A model generated the notes under the pieces. The model did no database searches, was not told the DNA's origin, and saw only the letters and a list, made by a program, of their open reading frames with translations. Position numbers and translations under genes: made by a program. A DNA stretch of 26,449 nt from CAZKNJ01 sp964554185 (GTDB lineage: Bacteria > 4484-113). Of the stretch, positions 14,202 through 22,443 are shown in pieces (position 1 is the stretch's first letter; every line of letters begins with the position of its first letter). The stretch lies in contig CAZKNJ010000021.1 in the NCBI GenBank assembly GCA_964554185.1, positions 1 through 26,449 of the forward strand, read 5' to 3'.

Positions 14202-15788
14202 ATGGATCAGATACGACCTGAAGAAATAACGAGCATCATTGAGCAGGAAATCGCCGCGTTTGAGGGCGAGCTCAAGATGGAGGACCGGGGCGTAGTGCTC
14301 CAGGTCGGCGACGGCATTGCGCGCGTCTTCGGCCTGGAAAACTGCGTGTACAACGAGATGCTGGAGTTCCCCAATGGCGTGATGGGAATGGCGCTGAACC
14401 TGGAAGAGGAAAGCGTCGGCGTCGTGCTGCTGGGCGATACCACTCTGGTCAAGGAGGGCGACCCGGTTAAGCGCACCGGCCGCGTGCTGGAAGTGCCGGT
14501 GGGCGAGGCCATCATCGGGCGCGTCATCAACCCGCTGGGCGAGCCGCTGGACGGCAAGGGGCCGGTGGTGACCAAGGACATGCGCCCGATTGAGAAGAAG
14601 GCCGACGGCGTAATCGCCCGCCAGCCGGTGAAGGAGCCGCTCCAGACCGGCATCAAGGCGATTGACGCGATGACGCCCATCGGGCGCGGCCAGCGCGAAC
14701 TCATCATCGGCGACCGCAGCACCGGCAAGACCGCCATCCTGGTGGACACCATCATCAACCAGAAGGATACGCACAGCACCGACAAGCCGGTGTTCTGCAT
14801 CTATGTGGCGGTCGGGCAGAAAGAATCCACCGTCGCCCGCATCTGGGATGTGTTGCAGAAGCACGGCGCGATGGAGTACACGACCATCGTGGTGGCGTCG
14901 GCGAGCGATCCCGCGCCGCTGCTCTACATCGCACCTTACGCCGGCTGCGCTATGGCGGAGCACTTCCTCTACAAAGGCGGGCACACGCTGGTGTGCTACG
15001 ACGACCTGACCAAGCACGCACAGTCCTACCGCGCGCTGTCGCTGCTGCTGCGCCGCCCGCCGGGGCGCGAAGCGTTCCCCGGTGACGTGTTCTACCTGCA
15101 CTCGCGGCTGCTGGAGCGAGCCATCAAGCTGTCCGACAGCAAGGGCGGAGGCAGCATCACCGCCCTGCCGGTGATTGAGACGCAGGCGGGCGATGTCTCC
15201 GCGTACATTCCGACGAACGTCATCTCCATCACCGACGGGCAGATTTACCTGGAGCCCGACCTGTTCTACCAGGGCATCCGCCCCGCCATCAACGTGGGCA
15301 TATCCGTTTCCCGCGTGGGCGGCAATGCGCAGACCAAAGCAATGAAGAAAGTGGCCGGCATGCTGCGCCTGGACCTGGCGCAGTACCGCGAGCTGGCGGC
15401 CTTCGCATCCTTCGGCAGCGAGCTGGACAAGGCCACCCAGGCGCAGCTCACGCGCGGCGAGCGCATGGTGGAGCTGCTCAAGCAGGGGCAGTACGCTCCC
15501 ATCAAAATGGAGGAGCAGGTTATGGCCATCTTCGCGGGCACCCGCGGCTTCCTGGACAGCCTGCCCACGGACGAGGTGCGCCCCTACGAAATCAGGCTGA
15601 TGGCATTCGCCAAGGAGCGTTATCCCGAGCTGTTGCCCGAAATTCTGCGCAGCGGAACGATTGACGAGAAGCTGGAGGAGCGCCTGAAGAAAGCGGTGGA
15701 CGAGTTCACCCGCAGCTTCAAGGGGCTGCCGGACGATGAGCGCAAGTCAATCAAACTCGCCCTGAAGAAGGCGGGCAAGGAGGAGTGA
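14202..15788 (+). CDS. atpA: F1Fo ATP synthase subunit alpha
   Basis: The 528-residue regulatory nucleotide-binding subunit of the F1 head. The N-terminal barrel is followed by the nucleotide domain with Walker A GDRSTGKTAI (171-180, Lys176), then YVAVGQKESTVARIW and YDDLTKHAQSYR. The arginine finger lies in SVSRVGGNAQTKAMKK. The usual Walker A of this subunit is GDRQTGKT; the near-invariant Gln is Ser173 here. The C-terminal helical domain ends in a Lys-rich tail (IKLALKKAGKEE). The start at 14202 follows AGGTGA. The stop TGA overlaps the next ORF (TGATG). Confidence 0.97.
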   Translation: MDQIRPEEITSIIEQEIAAFEGELKMEDRGVVLQVGDGIARVFGLENCVYNEMLEFPNGVMGMALNLEEESVGVVLLGDTTLVKEGDPVKRTGRVLEVPVGEAIIGRVINPLGEPLDGKGPVVTKDMRPIEKKADGVIARQPVKEPLQTGIKAIDAMTPIGRGQRELIIGDRSTGKTAILVDTIINQKDTHSTDKPVFCIYVAVGQKESTVARIWDVLQKHGAMEYTTIVVASASDPAPLLYIAPYAGCAMAEHFLYKGGHTLVCYDDLTKHAQSYRALSLLLRRPPGREAFPGDVFYLHSRLLERAIKLSDSKGGGSITALPVIETQAGDVSAYIPTNVISITDGQIYLEPDLFYQGIRPAINVGISVSRVGGNAQTKAMKKVAGMLRLDLAQYRELAAFASFGSELDKATQAQLTRGERMVELLKQGQYAPIKMEEQVMAIFAGTRGFLDSLPTDEVRPYEIRLMAFAKERYPELLPEILRSGTIDEKLEERLKKAVDEFTRSFKGLPDDERKSIKLALKKAGKEE

Positions 15789-15790
15789 TG

Positions 15791-16240
15791 ATGGACTATG
15801 CGAGGATAACAGCCGAAGACCTCGTCGGGCGCCAGGTGATGATCCACATGCACACCCCGGCGTTCACCGACCTTAACCTCCAGGGCTTCCAGTCGCCCCG
15901 CTTCCGCGCGGTGGTGCTGGGGATGGACAACCTCGGGCTGTGGATTGAGCATCCCGAGTACAAGATAATGCCCGTGTACAACGACGAGGGGGAGTACATC
16001 CCGCCGGGCGAGCGCGCGGAGGAAACGCACCGGGCGGCGATACTGCTGTTCTGGGGCACGATTAAGACCATAATCCTCTTCCCCGACAAGGAAGCGATCT
16101 TACCGACGGAAGACGTGCCGGTGATTGGCTTTCAGCATGTGCGCGACGTTGAACGCCGCCTGGACGAGGAAGAGACGGACTTGCAGCCGGAGCCTGAGCC
16201 GCCGCCGGCGCCCAAGAAGAAAACCCGCAAGAAGAAATAA
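15791..16240 (+). CDS. Hypothetical protein inserted between atpA and atpG; possible Sm-like small barrel
   Basis: A 149-residue protein I do not recognise as an ATP synthase subunit. Residues 1-105 alternate beta-rich stretches: GRQVMIHMHT, FRAVVLGMDNLGLWIEHP, AAILLFWGTIKTIILFP. The order (a strand, a V-L-x-x-D-N-x-G-L hairpin, then an I-x-W-x-x-I-K-x-I-I strand pair) resembles an Sm/Hfq or SH3-like small barrel; this is inference from pattern alone. The last 30 residues are disordered, acidic then Pro-rich, ending KKKTRKKK. GGAGG (15779-15783) lies 7 nt before the ATG at 15791; an ATG at 15788 and a GTG at 15785 are alternatives overlapping the atpA stop. It is 2 nt from atpG, so it is co-translated within the operon. 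It could be an assembly or regulatory factor. Confidence 0.85.
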   Translation: MDYARITAEDLVGRQVMIHMHTPAFTDLNLQGFQSPRFRAVVLGMDNLGLWIEHPEYKIMPVYNDEGEYIPPGERAEETHRAAILLFWGTIKTIILFPDKEAILPTEDVPVIGFQHVRDVERRLDEEETDLQPEPEPPPAPKKKTRKKK

Positions 16241-16242
16241 CC

Positions 16243-17139
16243 ATGCCCAAGGGCGAAAAGGAAATCCGTCGGCGCATCAAGAGCGTCAAGAGCACGCAGC
16301 AGATCACGCGCGCGATGAAGATGGTCGCCTCGGCGAAGCTGAAGAAAAGCCAGAACGCCACGGAGCGCTCCAAGCCCTACTCGGTCACGATGATACGGGT
16401 GATTGACCACCTGGTGCGCGCATTGCAGGACTACAGCCATCCGTTGCTGCGCCAGCCGGACAAGGAGCTGCGAGACACGCTGCTGGTGATCTACACCGGC
16501 GACAAGGGCCTGTGCGGCAGCTTCAACTCCAACCTGGTGCGCACCGCCGAGCACTTCATGCGCGATCGGCCGGACCGCACCCACCATCTTCTCACCATCG
16601 GCAAGTACGGCACGCGCTACTTCCGGCGGCGCGGCTTTGACCTGGTGGAAGCCCGCAGCGCTTACGACTTCGGGACGCACTACTACGGTATGGTTGACCT
16701 GTACACGCTGATTGAGAGCTCTTTCCTCCAGGGCGTTTACGGCGAAGTGTGGTTGCTGTTCTCGCGGTTCATCAACCCGGCGCGGCAGACCCCAACGTTG
16801 CTGAAGCTGCTGCCGGTGGAGCATGAGGGATTGCTCTCGGAGCTGGAGCCGGAGGAGCGCCATCTGACGCCGGAGGAAGAAGACCTGGTGTTCGCGCCCG
16901 ACCGCTGGAAGGTGCTGGATGCGCTGCTGCCGCGCTTTGTGCGCTACAGCGTGTTCAACGCGGTGCGCGAGTCTTACACGAGTGAAAACGCCGCGCGGAT
17001 GCTGGCGATGGACAACGCCACCAAGAACGCGGGCGAGATGATAGACAACCTTACACTCCAGTACAACAAGGAGCGCCAGCAGACGATTACCATGGAGCTG
17101 CTGGACATTTGCGGCGGCGCGGAGGCGCTGAAGGGGTAA
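16243..17139 (+). CDS. atpG: F1Fo ATP synthase subunit gamma
   Basis: The 298-residue central rotor shaft. The N-terminal helix has the conserved IRRRIKSVKSTQQITRAMKM pattern, and the central Rossmann-like part has YTGDKGLCGSFNSNL. The C-terminal helix has SENAARMLAMDNATKNA and LQYNKERQQTIT, which insert into the alpha/beta head. The region at about 190-225 (LLSELEPEERHLTPEEED) is a charged variable insertion. It begins 2 nt after the extra ORF; the ribosome site would fall in that ORF's Lys-rich tail. Confidence 0.96.
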   Translation: MPKGEKEIRRRIKSVKSTQQITRAMKMVASAKLKKSQNATERSKPYSVTMIRVIDHLVRALQDYSHPLLRQPDKELRDTLLVIYTGDKGLCGSFNSNLVRTAEHFMRDRPDRTHHLLTIGKYGTRYFRRRGFDLVEARSAYDFGTHYYGMVDLYTLIESSFLQGVYGEVWLLFSRFINPARQTPTLLKLLPVEHEGLLSELEPEERHLTPEEEDLVFAPDRWKVLDALLPRFVRYSVFNAVRESYTSENAARMLAMDNATKNAGEMIDNLTLQYNKERQQTITMELLDICGGAEALKG

Positions 17140-17163
17140 GGCTACACACAAGGAACCAGCGAT

Positions 17164-18591
17164 ATGGAGCAAACAAACGGCAAACATACGGGGAAGATAG
17201 TTGAAATCATCGGGCCGACCATCTCGGTGAAGTTTGAAAGCGGCCACCTGCCGTCCATCTTCAACGCGATTGCGGTGAAGCACCCGCAGACCGGCCAGAC
17301 CATCATCTCGGAAGTCGCGCAGCACCTGGGCAACGATGTGGTGAAGTGCGTGTCCATGGATTCCACGGACGGGCTGGTGCGCGGGCTTGACGCGGTGGAC
17401 GCGGGCGAGGCCATCTCGGTGCCGGTGGGGCGCGAGACCCTGGGGCGGCTGTTCAACCTCCTGGGCGAGCCGATTGACGAGAAGGGGCCGGTGCATACGG
17501 CCAAGCGCTACCCCATCCACCGGCCGGCGCCGACGCTCACCGACCAGTCGGTGAAGACCGAAGTGCTGGAAACCGGCCTGAAGGTCGTGGACCTGCTGGA
17601 GCCGTACCTAAAGGGCGGCAAGGTCGGGCTGTTCGGCGGCGCGGGCGTGGGAAAGACCGTGCTCATCCAGGAGCTCATCCACAACATCGCCAAGGAGCAC
17701 TCGGGATTATCGGTGTTCGGCGGGGTGGGCGAACGCACCCGCGAGGGCAACGACCTCTACCTGGAGATGACCGCGAGCGGTGTCCTCGCCAACACGGTGA
17801 TGGTCTTCGGCCAGATGAACGAGCCGCCGGGCGCGCGACTGCGCGTGGGGCTGTCGGCGCTGACGATGTCGGAGTACTTCCGCGACGAAGAGGGGCTGGA
17901 CGTGCTCCTGTTCATAGATAACATCTTCCGCTTCACCCAGGCGGGCAGCGAAGTTTCGGCGCTGCTGGGGCGGCTTCCCAGCGCGGTGGGCTACCAGCCG
18001 ACGCTGGCCACCGAGATGGGCGAGCTACAGGAGCGCATCACCTCCACCAACAAGGGCTCGGTGACCTCTATCCAGGCGATTTACGTGCCGGCGGACGATT
18101 ACACCGACCCCGCGCCGGCGACGACCTTCGCGCACCTGGACGCCACGACGAACCTCTCCCGTGCGCTGACCGAGCTGGGCATTTACCCGGCGGTTGACCC
18201 GCTGGACAGCACCAGCCGCATCCTTGACCCGATGGTGGTGGGCGAAGAGCACTATAACGTGGCCCGCCGGGTGCAGCAGATTCTCCAGCGCTACAAGGAC
18301 CTGCAGGACATCATCGCTATCCTCGGCATGGAAGAGATCTCCGACGACGACAAGGTCATCGTGCGGCGGGCGCGGCGCATCCAGCGTTTCCTGTCGCAGC
18401 CCAACTTCGTGGCCGAGCAGTTCACCGGCCAGCCCGGGCGCTACGTCCCGGCGGCGGAGACGGTGCAGAGCTTCCGCGAAATCATTGACGGCAAGCACGA
18501 CGACCTGCCGGAGCAGGCGTTCTATATGGTCGGCGCGATTGACGAAGCGGTGGAAAAGGCCAAACGCATCCGTTCGGAGCAGGAGGAGTAG
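17164..18591 (+). CDS. atpD: F1Fo ATP synthase subunit beta
   Basis: The catalytic subunit, 475 residues. Walker A is GGAGVGKT (158-165, Lys164), followed by the catalytic-Glu segment GVGERTREGNDLY, then MSEYFRDEEGLDVLLFIDN (Walker B). FRFTQAGSEVSALLGRLPSA and YQPTLATEMG are the beta-subunit signature. Synthesises ATP from ADP and phosphate as gamma rotates. AAGGA lies 9 nt before the ATG. All catalytic motifs are intact. Confidence 0.98.
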   Translation: MEQTNGKHTGKIVEIIGPTISVKFESGHLPSIFNAIAVKHPQTGQTIISEVAQHLGNDVVKCVSMDSTDGLVRGLDAVDAGEAISVPVGRETLGRLFNLLGEPIDEKGPVHTAKRYPIHRPAPTLTDQSVKTEVLETGLKVVDLLEPYLKGGKVGLFGGAGVGKTVLIQELIHNIAKEHSGLSVFGGVGERTREGNDLYLEMTASGVLANTVMVFGQMNEPPGARLRVGLSALTMSEYFRDEEGLDVLLFIDNIFRFTQAGSEVSALLGRLPSAVGYQPTLATEMGELQERITSTNKGSVTSIQAIYVPADDYTDPAPATTFAHLDATTNLSRALTELGIYPAVDPLDSTSRILDPMVVGEEHYNVARRVQQILQRYKDLQDIIAILGMEEISDDDKVIVRRARRIQRFLSQPNFVAEQFTGQPGRYVPAAETVQSFREIIDGKHDDLPEQAFYMVGAIDEAVEKAKRIRSEQEE

Positions 18592-18594
18592 CCA

Positions 18595-19038
18595 ATGCCC
18601 GAACGCGAAAACGGCCACAGCTTTCCGGTAGTCATCATTTCGCCCGATGGCGAGATCTTCCGCGACGAGGCGGTAAGCATCGTGGTGCCGGCGGTGGACG
18701 GCTACCTGGGGGTGCTGAAGGGGCATGTGCCGATGATCACGGTGCTGGATGTCGGCGAGATGCTCATCCGCACGCCGGACGAGCACATCCTTTCGCTGGC
18801 GGTGGCCGGCGGGTTCATGGAAGTGAGGCGCGACGAGACGGTGGTGCTGTGCGACCACGCCGAGTTCCGCGAGGACATTGACGTCATCCGCGCCAGCAAG
18901 GCCGAGGAGCGCGCCCGCGAGCGGCTGACCGGCCGGATGCAGGACATTAATGTGGAGCGCGCGCAGGTCGCGTTGAAAAAGTCGGTCAACCGCGAGAAGG
19001 TGGCCCAGCGCAAGGAGCGCAAGAAGTTAATTGAGTAA
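18595..19038 (+). CDS. atpC: F1Fo ATP synthase subunit epsilon
   Basis: A 147-residue rotor-foot and inhibitory subunit. The N-terminal beta-sandwich includes VVIISPDGEIFRDEAVSIVVPA, DGYLGVLKGHVPMIT, and SLAVAGGFMEVRRDETVVL. The C-terminal helical hairpin (about 100-147, KAEERARERLTGRM and on) is highly charged and ends KERKKLIE. It starts 3 nt after atpD. Its last 8 nt overlap the TTG start of murA. Confidence 0.95.
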   Translation: MPERENGHSFPVVIISPDGEIFRDEAVSIVVPAVDGYLGVLKGHVPMITVLDVGEMLIRTPDEHILSLAVAGGFMEVRRDETVVLCDHAEFREDIDVIRASKAEERARERLTGRMQDINVERAQVALKKSVNREKVAQRKERKKLIE

Positions 19039-20344
19039 CCCCGAAGGAAACACGGAGAACCGCGCGATACTGGTCACCGGCGGCCGGCAGCTGTCCGGCG
19101 AAGTGGCGGCATCGGGCGCGAAGAACTCGGCGCTTCCGCTGATATGCGCCAGCGTGCTGGCGGACGGGCCGGTGACGCTGACGAACGTCCCGAGGCTGGA
19201 TGATGTGCTTTCCATCTGCGAGCTGCTGGAATCGCTGGGCGCGAAGTGCGCCTTTGACGGCGGCAGCCTGACGATTGACCCCACCTCCATCACGCGCCAG
19301 GACGCGCCTTACGAGCTGGTGCGGCGGATGCGCGCGAGCTTCCTGGTGCTGGGGCCGCTGCTGGCCAAGTTCGGGCACGCGGAAGTGCCGCTGCCGGGGG
19401 GCTGTAACATCGGCCCGCGCCCGGTGGACGAGCACCTGCGCGCGCTGGGAGAGATGGGCGCGGAGATTGAGTTCAAGAAGGGCGTGGTTTACGCGGGCGC
19501 GAAAAAGCTGCGCGGCGAGCAGGTCTACTTCAACATCACCAGCGTGGGCGCGACCGAAAACGTGGTGATGGCGGCGATGGGCGCTGAGGGCGTCACCGTG
19601 CTGGAGAACTGCGCGGAGGAGCCGGAGGTCGCTGACCTGGTGAACTTCCTGCGGTCGCTGGGCGCGGACATCAAGACGCCGGGCTCCAAGCGCCTTGAAG
19701 TGCGCGGCGGACTGGCGCTCAAGCAGCGCGAGCCTTATTCCATCATCCCCGACCGCATAGAGGCGGGCACGTTCCTGCTGGCGGTGGCGGCCACCGGCGG
19801 CGGGGGGACGGTCAAGCGCTGCGAGCCGGCGCACCTCACGGCGCTCACCGAAAAGCTGCGCGAGATGGGCGTGGGCTTGCGCGCCGAGGGCAATGACATT
19901 ACGCTGGCGCCCAACGGCCGCCTGAAGGCGACGAAGGTGCGCACCCAGCCGTACCCCGGCTTCCCCACCGACCTCCAGCCGCAGATTACCACGGTGCTCA
20001 CCATGGCGCAGGGCGTGTCGGTGGTGACCGAGTCGGTGTTTGAGCAGCGCTTTTCCTACTTGCCGGAGCTCAAGCGCATGGGCGCGAACATCATCCAGCA
20101 GGATAACGCCGCTATCGTGGACGGCACGGGCGTGCGGCTGACCGGCGCGCCGGTGGACGGCTACGACCTGCGCGGCGTGGCGGCGATGACCATCGCCGGG
20201 CTGATGGCGCAGGGCGAAACGCTGATACGCGGCTTCGGCCACCTCGTGCGCGGCTATGAGGACTTCATCGCCAAGATGGAAGGCCTCGGCGCGGACATCC
20301 GCCTGGTGGACAAGGACTATGAGCTGAAGAATAATCACGGCTAG
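19031..20344 (+). CDS. murA: UDP-N-acetylglucosamine 1-carboxyvinyltransferase
   Basis: First committed enzyme of peptidoglycan synthesis: it transfers enolpyruvate from PEP to UDP-GlcNAc in the cytoplasm. The 437 residues show the EPT fold, with SGEVAASGAKNSALPL near the start (Lys31-Asn32, the substrate-binding pair), VRRMRASFLVLGPLLA, and the catalytic loop LPGGCNIGPRP. That loop contains Cys125, so the enzyme should be fosfomycin-sensitive. YPGFPTDLQPQ is the conserved C-terminal-domain motif. The start is the TTG at 19031 overlapping atpC; AAGGAG lies 12 nt upstream, rather distant, but the family alignment leaves little room for a later start. Linkage of murA to the end of an atp operon is also known in Bacillus-type Firmicutes. 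Confidence 0.96.
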   Translation: MSNPEGNTENRAILVTGGRQLSGEVAASGAKNSALPLICASVLADGPVTLTNVPRLDDVLSICELLESLGAKCAFDGGSLTIDPTSITRQDAPYELVRRMRASFLVLGPLLAKFGHAEVPLPGGCNIGPRPVDEHLRALGEMGAEIEFKKGVVYAGAKKLRGEQVYFNITSVGATENVVMAAMGAEGVTVLENCAEEPEVADLVNFLRSLGADIKTPGSKRLEVRGGLALKQREPYSIIPDRIEAGTFLLAVAATGGGGTVKRCEPAHLTALTEKLREMGVGLRAEGNDITLAPNGRLKATKVRTQPYPGFPTDLQPQITTVLTMAQGVSVVTESVFEQRFSYLPELKRMGANIIQQDNAAIVDGTGVRLTGAPVDGYDLRGVAAMTIAGLMAQGETLIRGFGHLVRGYEDFIAKMEGLGADIRLVDKDYELKNNHG

Positions 20345-20418
20345 GGATTAGGGTAGGAGTAGCGAGGGGCGAGTAGCGAGTATCCAGAGAGGCGAGGGGT
20401 TAGGGATTAGGGTAGGAG
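20342..20418. repeat. Direct repeats of an 18-bp TAGGGATTAGGGTAGGAG unit
   Basis: Identical copies lie at 20342-20359 and 20401-20418, separated by further GCGAG and AGTAGCGAGTA word repeats. GGGATTAGGG also occurs at 10038-10048. Low-complexity intergenic sequence; the first copy begins at the murA stop codon. Confidence 0.7.
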
Positions 20419-20463
20419 ACGGCGCGGGGATTGTAGGCGCGGCACTTTTCTTTTTGCTGCTGG

Positions 20464-20494
20464 TTGACCTGCTGGCCGTCGGCGGTGGTATAAT
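20464..20494 (+). promoter_or_regulatory. Promoter of the first Rhs-like gene
   Basis: TTGACC (20464-20469), a 19-nt spacer, and TGGTATAAT (20486-20494), an extended consensus -10 box. Transcription would start near 20501, about 11 nt before the TTG start. It gives the Rhs-like cluster its own promoter, separate from atp-murA. Confidence 0.6.
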
Positions 20495-20511
20495 CGGTCA
20501 AGGACAGGGCT

Positions 20512-22443
20512 TTGGCGACTGCCGGCAGACATACCGCCCACCACTTGGGCGCCCCGAGCGCCCCTTACCGCTTTGACGACTACACGTACACCGGGCTGAA
20601 CCTGGGCTACTACCGGGTGGAGACCAATGCCGCGGCGCGCTACGACTACACCTTCGACAAGCTCAGGCGGATGACGCAGGAGAAGAAGCGCGGGACCGGC
20701 CAGGGGACCCCCCTGCACTACCAGAAGGACTTCACCTACGACAAGGCGGGCAACCGGCTGAGCTACCAGCACCAGAACGGCGGCGGGTACAACTATGGCC
20801 TCGCCTGTAACTACAACCTGTACGTCTACGATGTGATGGGCCGCCTCACGCAGATACAGGATTCCGGGCGCAGCTTCACCGCCACCGTCACCAACGACTG
20901 GAACGGGAACATCACCCAGATATCAGAGATCATCCCGCATGGCGTGCTCAATGCCACGAGCACCTTCGAGTGGGACTATGAAAACCGGCTCATTGAGGCC
21001 GCGCCCGGCGGCTCCGGCATGGTGATGGAGTTTACCTGGGACGGATTCAACCGCGCGGTGAAGTCGCGCGCCACCATCGGGATGAACGCGCAGGACTTCG
21101 AGCACATCTATTCCGGCTCGCGCTTCATCGGCAGCAAGGAAGTCACCGACCCGGAGAATCCGGTGACGGGAAAGGTGTGGGAGTGGGGCATCGGCTACGG
21201 CAACCACGGCAAGAACGAGTTGATAGAGGCCGCGCAGATCAGTTCCGCCTCCGCCCGCAACTACTACATGCTCAACGATGAGAAGAACACCGGGCGGATG
21301 AGCTACATCAACAACGCCATGACCGCCGGCGACACGGTGGACCCGGCGCGGATGTGCAGCGAGACGCAGCAGGTGAACGGAGCGGTTACTCCCTGCCGGG
21401 TGGCGATAGCGTTGAACAAGTCGGAGCTCGTGAGCGCCTACGCCATCACGCTGGACGCCGACCGGGCGGTGTATGCTTACGGCGGCGAGGGGACGCTGGC
21501 GCTGCTGGCTACCGATTTGGAGTTTGAGGGCTCGCGGGTGAAGAGCCCGGTGCTGGGCCGCGACTTCAACCCCATGGGCCGCGGCGACGGCGCCTACTAC
21601 GCCCAAGGCGCGTTCGCGATATACGAAGCCAAGTCTGAGTTCGTGGGCGAGATCACGAGCGGCTTCGGGAATTCGGTGTGCAATGGGGAAGCCGTGCCTA
21701 CGGCCCTAGACTTAGGTGGAAGCCCAGTCCACGGGGCTAACATGAGTGCTGCTGGAGAGTGCTGCGGAGAGCATATACACGAGCCACCTTCTGGTTCTTC
21801 TCGGCTCATGGACTGGTGCACTTGGCTGCTCGAGGCCATCCCTGACATTGCGAAGGTCTTCTCCGGCGAGGTGGGCATTAAAGAGCTGATGCTTCACATC
21901 TGCAGCGGTCCGAAGAACAAGATAGTGCAGTGTGTGTGCGATGCACTGATGAGACTTAAGGTGGGGGGAGAGATTCCCGCAGTCTGGGACGCGTACATGT
22001 GGTGCCTCAAGCTTAAGTGCGGTATAGTAGCGCCATGTGAGCCTGAAGTCCCGCAGAACGTAGGATGTCCTTTGACCTGCTGGCTGTCAACTATAGGCAC
22101 GTGGATACTGAGGAATATAGTGATGCCATGCATGGGGAAGTACTTGAAAGACTTCGCATGCTTTGGGCTCGGCGTGTGGGTTCAATTTGTAGAGCACAGG
22201 CGCGAGAAAGCATGGGATCCGGATTCGGCATCGTATTCGATGTCCCCGGGGGGGAACGGCTCTGCTGTCCTCCTCTATGCTCTACCGGTTGCCACTAGCG
22301 GCCGGTACAGCCTGGCTAGACCGGCGGGGACCCGAGCTGTCCCTTCGTTTCTTGCTCTGCGGAGAGTCTACGCCGTCCCTAACGAAGTACTACTGATAGC
22401 GAGTGTGGATGCATCCGGGAGGACTGTGATATGCGCAAGATAG
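20512..22443 (+). CDS. N-terminally short RHS/YD-repeat protein with Cys-rich variable C-terminal tip (copy 1)
   Basis: A 643-residue protein. Residues 14-185 contain YD-type units: YDYTFDKLRRMTQEKK, FTYDKAGNRLSYQ, YVYDVMGRLTQIQDSG, WDYENRLIEAAPG, FTWDGFNRAVKS. The conserved core continues to VKSPVLGRDFNPMGRGDG (343-360) and ends near residue 388. Full Rhs proteins exceed 1000 residues and carry export signals; neither is seen here, so this is probably an orphan core fragment. The tip (about 389-643) is unrelated to the second copy's tip and has about 15 cysteines, including AGECCGE, VQCVCDA and GCPLTCW. Its composition is less GC-rich than the core. The start is TTG, with AAGGA (20500-20504) 7 nt upstream. 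The last 13 nt overlap the next gene. A toxin or surface-adhesion tip is inferred, not shown. Confidence 0.8.
   Translation: MATAGRHTAHHLGAPSAPYRFDDYTYTGLNLGYYRVETNAAARYDYTFDKLRRMTQEKKRGTGQGTPLHYQKDFTYDKAGNRLSYQHQNGGGYNYGLACNYNLYVYDVMGRLTQIQDSGRSFTATVTNDWNGNITQISEIIPHGVLNATSTFEWDYENRLIEAAPGGSGMVMEFTWDGFNRAVKSRATIGMNAQDFEHIYSGSRFIGSKEVTDPENPVTGKVWEWGIGYGNHGKNELIEAAQISSASARNYYMLNDEKNTGRMSYINNAMTAGDTVDPARMCSETQQVNGAVTPCRVAIALNKSELVSAYAITLDADRAVYAYGGEGTLALLATDLEFEGSRVKSPVLGRDFNPMGRGDGAYYAQGAFAIYEAKSEFVGEITSGFGNSVCNGEAVPTALDLGGSPVHGANMSAAGECCGEHIHEPPSGSSRLMDWCTWLLEAIPDIAKVFSGEVGIKELMLHICSGPKNKIVQCVCDALMRLKVGGEIPAVWDAYMWCLKLKCGIVAPCEPEVPQNVGCPLTCWLSTIGTWILRNIVMPCMGKYLKDFACFGLGVWVQFVEHRREKAWDPDSASYSMSPGGNGSAVLLYALPVATSGRYSLARPAGTRAVPSFLALRRVYAVPNEVLLIASVDASGRTVICAR

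Noticed and set aside
16132..17520. Minus-strand open frame (462 codons) across atpG and atpD
   Set aside because: It lies opposite two certain ATP synthase genes and has shadow-type composition. The same applies to 18986-20338 (opposite murA), 14178-15101 (opposite atpA) and 13077-14156 (opposite atpF and atpH).
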